Shown: in pieces, positions 20,990-21,319 of the stretch
How the letters are laid out: every line of letters begins with the position of its first letter
Position numbering within the stretch: position 1 is the stretch's first letter
Source of the DNA: Methanolinea sp. UBA473
GTDB taxonomy: Archaea > Halobacteriota > Methanomicrobia > Methanomicrobiales > Methanospirillaceae
Direction of reading: 5' to 3'
Length of the DNA: 21,319 nucleotides
Assembly (NCBI GenBank): GCA_002509495.1
Contig: DAEV01000002.1
Span: forward strand, 1-21,319
Position numbers and translations under genes: made by a program
The notes under the pieces: model-generated
What the model was told of the DNA's origin: nothing
Database searches by the model: none
Seen by the model: the letters and a program-made list of their open reading frames with translations, nothing else

Positions 20990-21088
20990 GAAGATCCCCC
21001 CCGAACAAATGTAAATGCGACCCTGAATTCAGAGAACATGAAGGAGATATTCCGGGCCTGGTCCCGATGACTGCGGTATTCCTCGGAC

Positions 21089-21111
21089 AGGAGGGGTCGT
21101 GGACCCCTCCT
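21089..21111. terminator. Perfect 10-bp hairpin downstream of D-prime
   Basis: AGGAGGGGTC and GACCCCTCCT pair fully around GTG, 100 nt past the D-prime stop. No T-run follows, so it may be a 3' stabilising structure or a relative of the GGGGTCGAGG repeats and not a classical terminator. Confidence 0.35.
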
Positions 21112-21252
21112 TGCACCACCCCAAATTTGCGATAGGTCCCGGCCCTGGGCTCCTCTTTTTCAGATGGATTAGCCCCCGAACGGGCTTTGTTCCGTCGGTT
21201 TGGCCACCCTACATTGCGATGGCCCGGGAGTGCTTGGAACATTTTGCACAGT

Positions 21253-21291
21253 CCATTTTTCAAAAAAAACAGAATGTTTGGCGCCACCGGA
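21253..21291. repeat. Dispersed repeat shared with the left window edge
   Basis: CCATTTTTCAAAAAAAACAG then GAATGTTTGGCGCCACCGGA corresponds to 132-170, with small indels. Both copies hold a bidirectional T-tract and lead into a GC-rich inverted repeat, so they appear to be two copies of one composite element. Confidence 0.6.
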
Positions 21292-21319
21292 CTTGCCGCG
21301 AAGGCTCCGCCTTTCGAAA

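Larger units (their letters stand above)
20990..21319. other. Intergenic region at the right edge
   Basis: No gene is supported. It contains a perfect 10-bp hairpin (21089-21111), a second stem AGCCC/GGGCT with TTTG after it (21171-21189), and a dispersed AT/GC repeat at 21253-21291 followed by the start of another GC-rich inverted repeat (CGAAGGC-TCC-GCCTTTCG) at the window edge. Confidence 0.5.

Overview
The window reads as chromosomal DNA of a euryarchaeon, most probably a class II methanogen near Methanomicrobiales. This rests on archaeal-only genes (proteasome beta subunit with a Thr propeptide, KH/beta-CASP factor FttA/aCPSF1, archaeal Sec61 beta, Pelota, ABCE1, DUF1922), TATA boxes about 25-30 nt upstream of leaderless or short-leader starts, GGTG/GGAG ribosome binding sites, and GC-rich intergenic repeats. 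The assignment is inferred from gene content and not from a marker-gene comparison.

Left part (1-12.7 kb), housekeeping. On the minus strand lie ABCE1 and a small EMC6-like membrane protein. Divergent from them is an RqcH/NEMF-Pelota pair with overlapping start and stop. Then come a 49-residue zinc-ribbon protein that is easy to miss, a DUF1922 zinc-ribbon protein (-), Sec61 beta (-), an amidohydrolase, a translationally coupled UspA-CBS pair, proteasome beta (psmB), FttA/aCPSF1 and an MFS permease overlapping FttA. Pelota with ABCE1 splits stalled ribosomes, RqcH acts on the obstructed large subunit, and the proteasome is the likely sink for the products. EMC6-like and Sec61 beta add membrane insertion, and FttA ends transcription. 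About 12 kb thus carries much of the ribosome-rescue, protein-quality and translocon machinery.

Middle part (12.7-14.9 kb). A GC-rich repeat-bearing gap is followed by a two-gene split YeeE/YedE transporter and, convergent to it, a membrane-anchored regulator with two winged-helix domains.

Right part (15.1-21.0 kb), accessory. Five exported proteins of unknown function form a modular paralogous cluster: A (15384-16754), B (16805-17539), D (17793-18566), C (18785-19984) and D-prime (20318-20989). A and C share a new repeat domain of about 90 residues; B and C share another module; D and D-prime are paralogues. Three transcription units start with nearly identical promoters containing the palindrome ACGATCGT, a TATA-like tract and, 48-49 bp after the palindrome start, an inverted repeat whose two arms change together between copies. 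A fourth, decayed copy precedes C. This coordinated set of secreted, probably glycosylated proteins with a shared promoter and leader is the best candidate for an undescribed system here. I recognise no known family for any of the five and assign no function.

The window edges and several gaps carry members of a GC-rich intergenic repeat family. I saw no rRNA, tRNA, CRISPR array or transposase.
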